DNA from: Paenibacillus sp. JNUCC32
GTDB lineage: Bacteria > Bacillota > Bacilli > Paenibacillales > Paenibacillaceae
Reading direction: 5' to 3'
Length of the DNA stretch: 64,000 nt
Assembly: GCF_014863545.1 (NCBI RefSeq)
Contig: NZ_CP062260.1
Span: 4,287,001-4,351,000, forward strand
The notes beneath the pieces were generated by a model, which saw only the letters and a list, made by a program, of their open reading frames with translations, did not search any database and was not told where the DNA came from. Position numbers and translations under genes: made by a program. Position 1 is the stretch's first letter. Each line of letters opens with the position of its first letter. Shown piece after piece: positions 62,374 through 64,000 of this stretch.

Positions 62374-63411
62374 CTAATTTTGTTCCAATGCGTTCGTTAC
62401 TTTAATCTTTCCGGCGATGATATCGTCGGAAATCACCTTAAGCTGATCCACGATGTCTTGTCCAATGAATGGGTTAAGCGGCGTTTTGCTCTCATGCGTA
62501 ACGTAAGTGAGACCTACGGCGCCTTCTTTCAGGCCGTAGTCGCGAATATCGAAAGTATAGTTGCCCTCTGCAAAATCCTTCACCGTTTCGTATACGACAG
62601 CGTCGGTACCTTTCAACTGCGCAAGCACCACATGCTCAGGCTCGGTGTTGTCCGTATCTTGTCCGGAAGTGTAGAAGCCCTTCTCTTTCGCTGCTTCGAA
62701 CACGCCCAGATCGCCAACGGCGGACATGCCGGCTACGAAATCCGCGCCCTTGGAGTTCTGCAGGAGCGCAAGCTCCTTCGCTTTTGCCGGATCGTCGAAT
62801 CCGCCTACGAAGTTAACGAAAACTTCGATGTTCGGATTGACCGATTTCGCGCCTTCCTCAAAGCCGGTCATATATTTATGCATAATCGGAATGTCGTTGG
62901 CCACAACGTTGCCGACCTTGTTCGTTTTCGTTGCCAATCCTGCAGCCGCCCCCAGAAGATAAGCAGCCTCATGCTCGCGGAATCCGACGCTGCGGACGTT
63001 CGGCAAATCCACGACCGTGTCAATGATCGCAAACGGCACGTCCGGATTCTCCGGTGCAACCTTCTTCAATGCATCCTCCATCTGGAAGGTGGATGTGATG
63101 ATCAGATCATACTTCTCGGCAACCGCCGTGCGGAGGTTCTGCTCGATCGAAGCAGGGTCTGTCGATTCAATCGTTTTGACTTCAACGTTGAAATCGGCAG
63201 CAGCCTTTTGCAATCCTTCGTCCATCAAGGCAAAGAATGGATTCACGCCGATCTTCTCAGGAAGAACTAGTGCAATGCGTTTCTTATCTTGAGATCCTTC
63301 GGAACCGCCATTAGCTGCACCACTGTCAGTAGACTTATCATCGTTGCCGCAACCTGCAAGCAATCCAACGGATAATACGAGTGTTAATAGAATTGACCAT
63401 GTCTTTTTCAT
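62374..63411 (-). CDS. nupN: BmpA-family nucleoside-binding lipoprotein (NupN/YufN type)
   Basis: 345 residues with a lipobox L-A-G-C (cysteine at 21) and an acidic Ser/Gly linker. The BMP domain begins I-A-L-V-L-P-E-K-I-G near residue 46 and contains G-F-R-E-H-E-A-A-Y-L-L-G-A-A-A-G-L, a family hallmark. BMP proteins bind purine or pyrimidine nucleosides. GTCAGGAA precedes the ATG. It is the first gene of a six-gene operon whose promoter region holds PurR-like boxes. Confidence 0.92.
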   Translation of the reverse strand: MKKTWSILLTLVLSVGLLAGCGNDDKSTDSGAANGGSEGSQDKKRIALVLPEKIGVNPFFALMDEGLQKAAADFNVEVKTIESTDPASIEQNLRTAVAEKYDLIITSTFQMEDALKKVAPENPDVPFAIIDTVVDLPNVRSVGFREHEAAYLLGAAAGLATKTNKVGNVVANDIPIMHKYMTGFEEGAKSVNPNIEVFVNFVGGFDDPAKAKELALLQNSKGADFVAGMSAVGDLGVFEAAKEKGFYTSGQDTDNTEPEHVVLAQLKGTDAVVYETVKDFAEGNYTFDIRDYGLKEGAVGLTYVTHESKTPLNPFIGQDIVDQLKVISDDIIAGKIKVTNALEQN

Positions 63412-63453
63412 TTCCTGACCTTATCCTCCTAAGTGAGCACTTTTTATACTATT

Positions 63454-63482
63454 ATCCTATGGTATAGACAAGCAGATGTCAA
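63454..63482 (-). promoter_or_regulatory. Promoter of the nucleoside importer operon
   Basis: On the minus strand, -35 TTGACA (63477-63482), 17-bp spacer, -10 TAGGAT (63454-63459), about 40 bp before the lipoprotein start. Confidence 0.65.
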
Positions 63483-63551
63483 AACAAAAATTTTAGCGTT
63501 TTATGTAGTTTAATGTGTTTTTTAGCAAAAATTTGGTGGAAAACTGCGTAT

Positions 63552-63596
63552 ATCACAGAACATTACCTTATCAAAATGTCGATAATGTTCGGAAAT
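63552..63596. promoter_or_regulatory. PurR-like box pair
   Basis: AATGTTCGGAAAT at 63584-63596 matches the Bacillus PurBox in inverted orientation (AWWGTTCGGWWWT) exactly. ATCACAGAACATT at 63552-63564 is a weaker, oppositely oriented copy, 19 bp away. The pair lies about 70 bp upstream of the -35. Confidence 0.5.
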
Positions 63597-63702
63597 TGCC
63601 AACATTTGATCAAACGCTTCCGGCATGGATCCAGGTTGAAAACGCATTATTTTCAAATTCCTGGCATCACGCAAACCTGAATTCTCTCTATCTATATAAA
63701 AA

Positions 63703-63722
63703 AGGATGCCGTTAGGCATCCT
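63703..63722 (-). terminator. Terminator of the right-edge SLH gene
   Basis: AGGATGCC-GTTA-GGCATCCT forms an eight-bp stem; the minus strand continues with TTTTTATATAG. It lies 80 bp after the stop of the SLH gene. Confidence 0.8.
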
Positions 63723-63802
63723 CTCTCTTGCATGATTCTATTTAGATGAAGCAGCATACGAAATGTTGAATTCTTCAACCCCAGCCTGCTTCCACCGCCG
63801 AT

Positions 63803-64000
63803 TCAATCGATCAGCTCCGAACCTTTCAATAACCGCTGCAGCATGACCGCTGCTTCGCCGCGGGATAACTTCTGGAGCGGCTTAAGCCCAGCACCCGATC
63901 CCAGGACAATTCCTTGCTTCACTAGGGCGGCCGCAGCCGGTCTGGCCCAGTCGGACAGGTCCTCGCGGTCCTGGTAAGGGGAGAGGATGGCTGCCGCCTC
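63803..64000 (-). CDS. C-terminal end of an SLH-domain protein (partial)
   Basis: The last 65 residues of a protein whose start lies beyond base 64000. They read as an SLH module: Y-Q-D-R-E-D-L-S-D-W-A-R-P-A-A-A-A-L-V-K-Q-G-I-V-L-G-S-G, then L-K-P-L-Q-K-L-S-R-G-E-A-A-V-M-L-Q-R-L-L. A terminal SLH domain suggests attachment to the cell-wall polymer. The gene is read toward the window and ends with TGA at 63803-63805, followed by a terminator. Confidence 0.82.
   Translation of the reverse strand, partial: EAAAILSPYQDREDLSDWARPAAAALVKQGIVLGSGAGLKPLQKLSRGEAAVMLQRLLKGSELID

Noticed and set aside
63412..63700. Possible purine riboswitch before the nucleoside operon
   Set aside because: I could not find the conserved loops or three-way junction; the region is better explained by PurR-like boxes and a sigma-A promoter.
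63515..63719. Two overlapping 65-66-codon ORFs on opposite strands
   Set aside because: Both lack ribosome binding sites, and they cover the PurR-like boxes and a terminator.

Overview
The window looks like a chromosomal segment of a Paenibacillus-type Firmicute. This is inferred from the roughly mid-50% GC content, strong AGGAGG-type ribosome binding sites, GTG and TTG starts, and S-layer-homology proteins. Three CUT1 sugar importers lack their own ATPase, and YesM/YesN-type histidine kinase/AraC response-regulator pairs sit beside two of them. Most genes are on the minus strand. No rRNA, tRNA, insertion sequence, prophage or CRISPR array was seen.

Layout. 1-8.8 kb: a LacI-type regulator gene and the operon it probably controls (a normal solute-binding lipoprotein, an unusual 985-residue solute-binding fusion, two permeases, a secreted NHL-repeat protein that runs off the left edge). 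9-19.6 kb: single genes and small operons, including a secreted protein with six 16-residue repeats, an SLH protein, an RlmA-type methyltransferase, an erythromycin-esterase homologue, DinB/WYL genes sharing an operator, and a xenobiotic acetyltransferase behind what looks like a leader-peptide attenuator. 19.7-31 kb: an amino-sugar operon (importer, sugar isomerase-like TIM barrel, two Gfo/Idh/MocA dehydrogenases, nagB, nagA) with a divergent two-component system. 31-39.4 kb: GrpB, a quinone-reductase/HxlR pair, a PadR/MFS efflux pair, a DUF3298 protein, htpG with a perfect CIRCE element, and another MFS protein. 39.4-50.8 kb: a beta-galactoside locus (GH2 enzyme, importer, two-component system, GH63-like hydrolase) whose three promoters carry CcpA cre-like boxes on the -10. 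51-57.2 kb: a TetR/YqeB pair, an ECF sigma operon with an unrecognised repetitive protein, and a TetR regulon containing an epimerase-like protein and two previously hidden tiny membrane proteins. 57.3-63.4 kb: a nucleoside ABC importer operon ending in a molybdopterin enzyme and a nucleoside phosphorylase, preceded by PurR-like boxes. The right edge holds the end of another SLH protein.

How the genes work together. The window is mostly about scavenging carbohydrates and nucleosides: extracellular binding proteins feed permeases that presumably borrow a shared MsmX-type ATPase, and the sugars are split or deaminated inside the cell. A second theme is antibiotic and electrophile defence (Ere-like esterase, Vat-like acetyltransferase, 23S rRNA methyltransferase, efflux and quinone reductase), much of it next to dedicated regulators with visible operators. 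The most interesting items are the attenuator before the acetyltransferase, the paired 26- and 31-residue peptides under a TetR operator, the six-repeat secreted protein, and the 985-residue binding-protein fusion.
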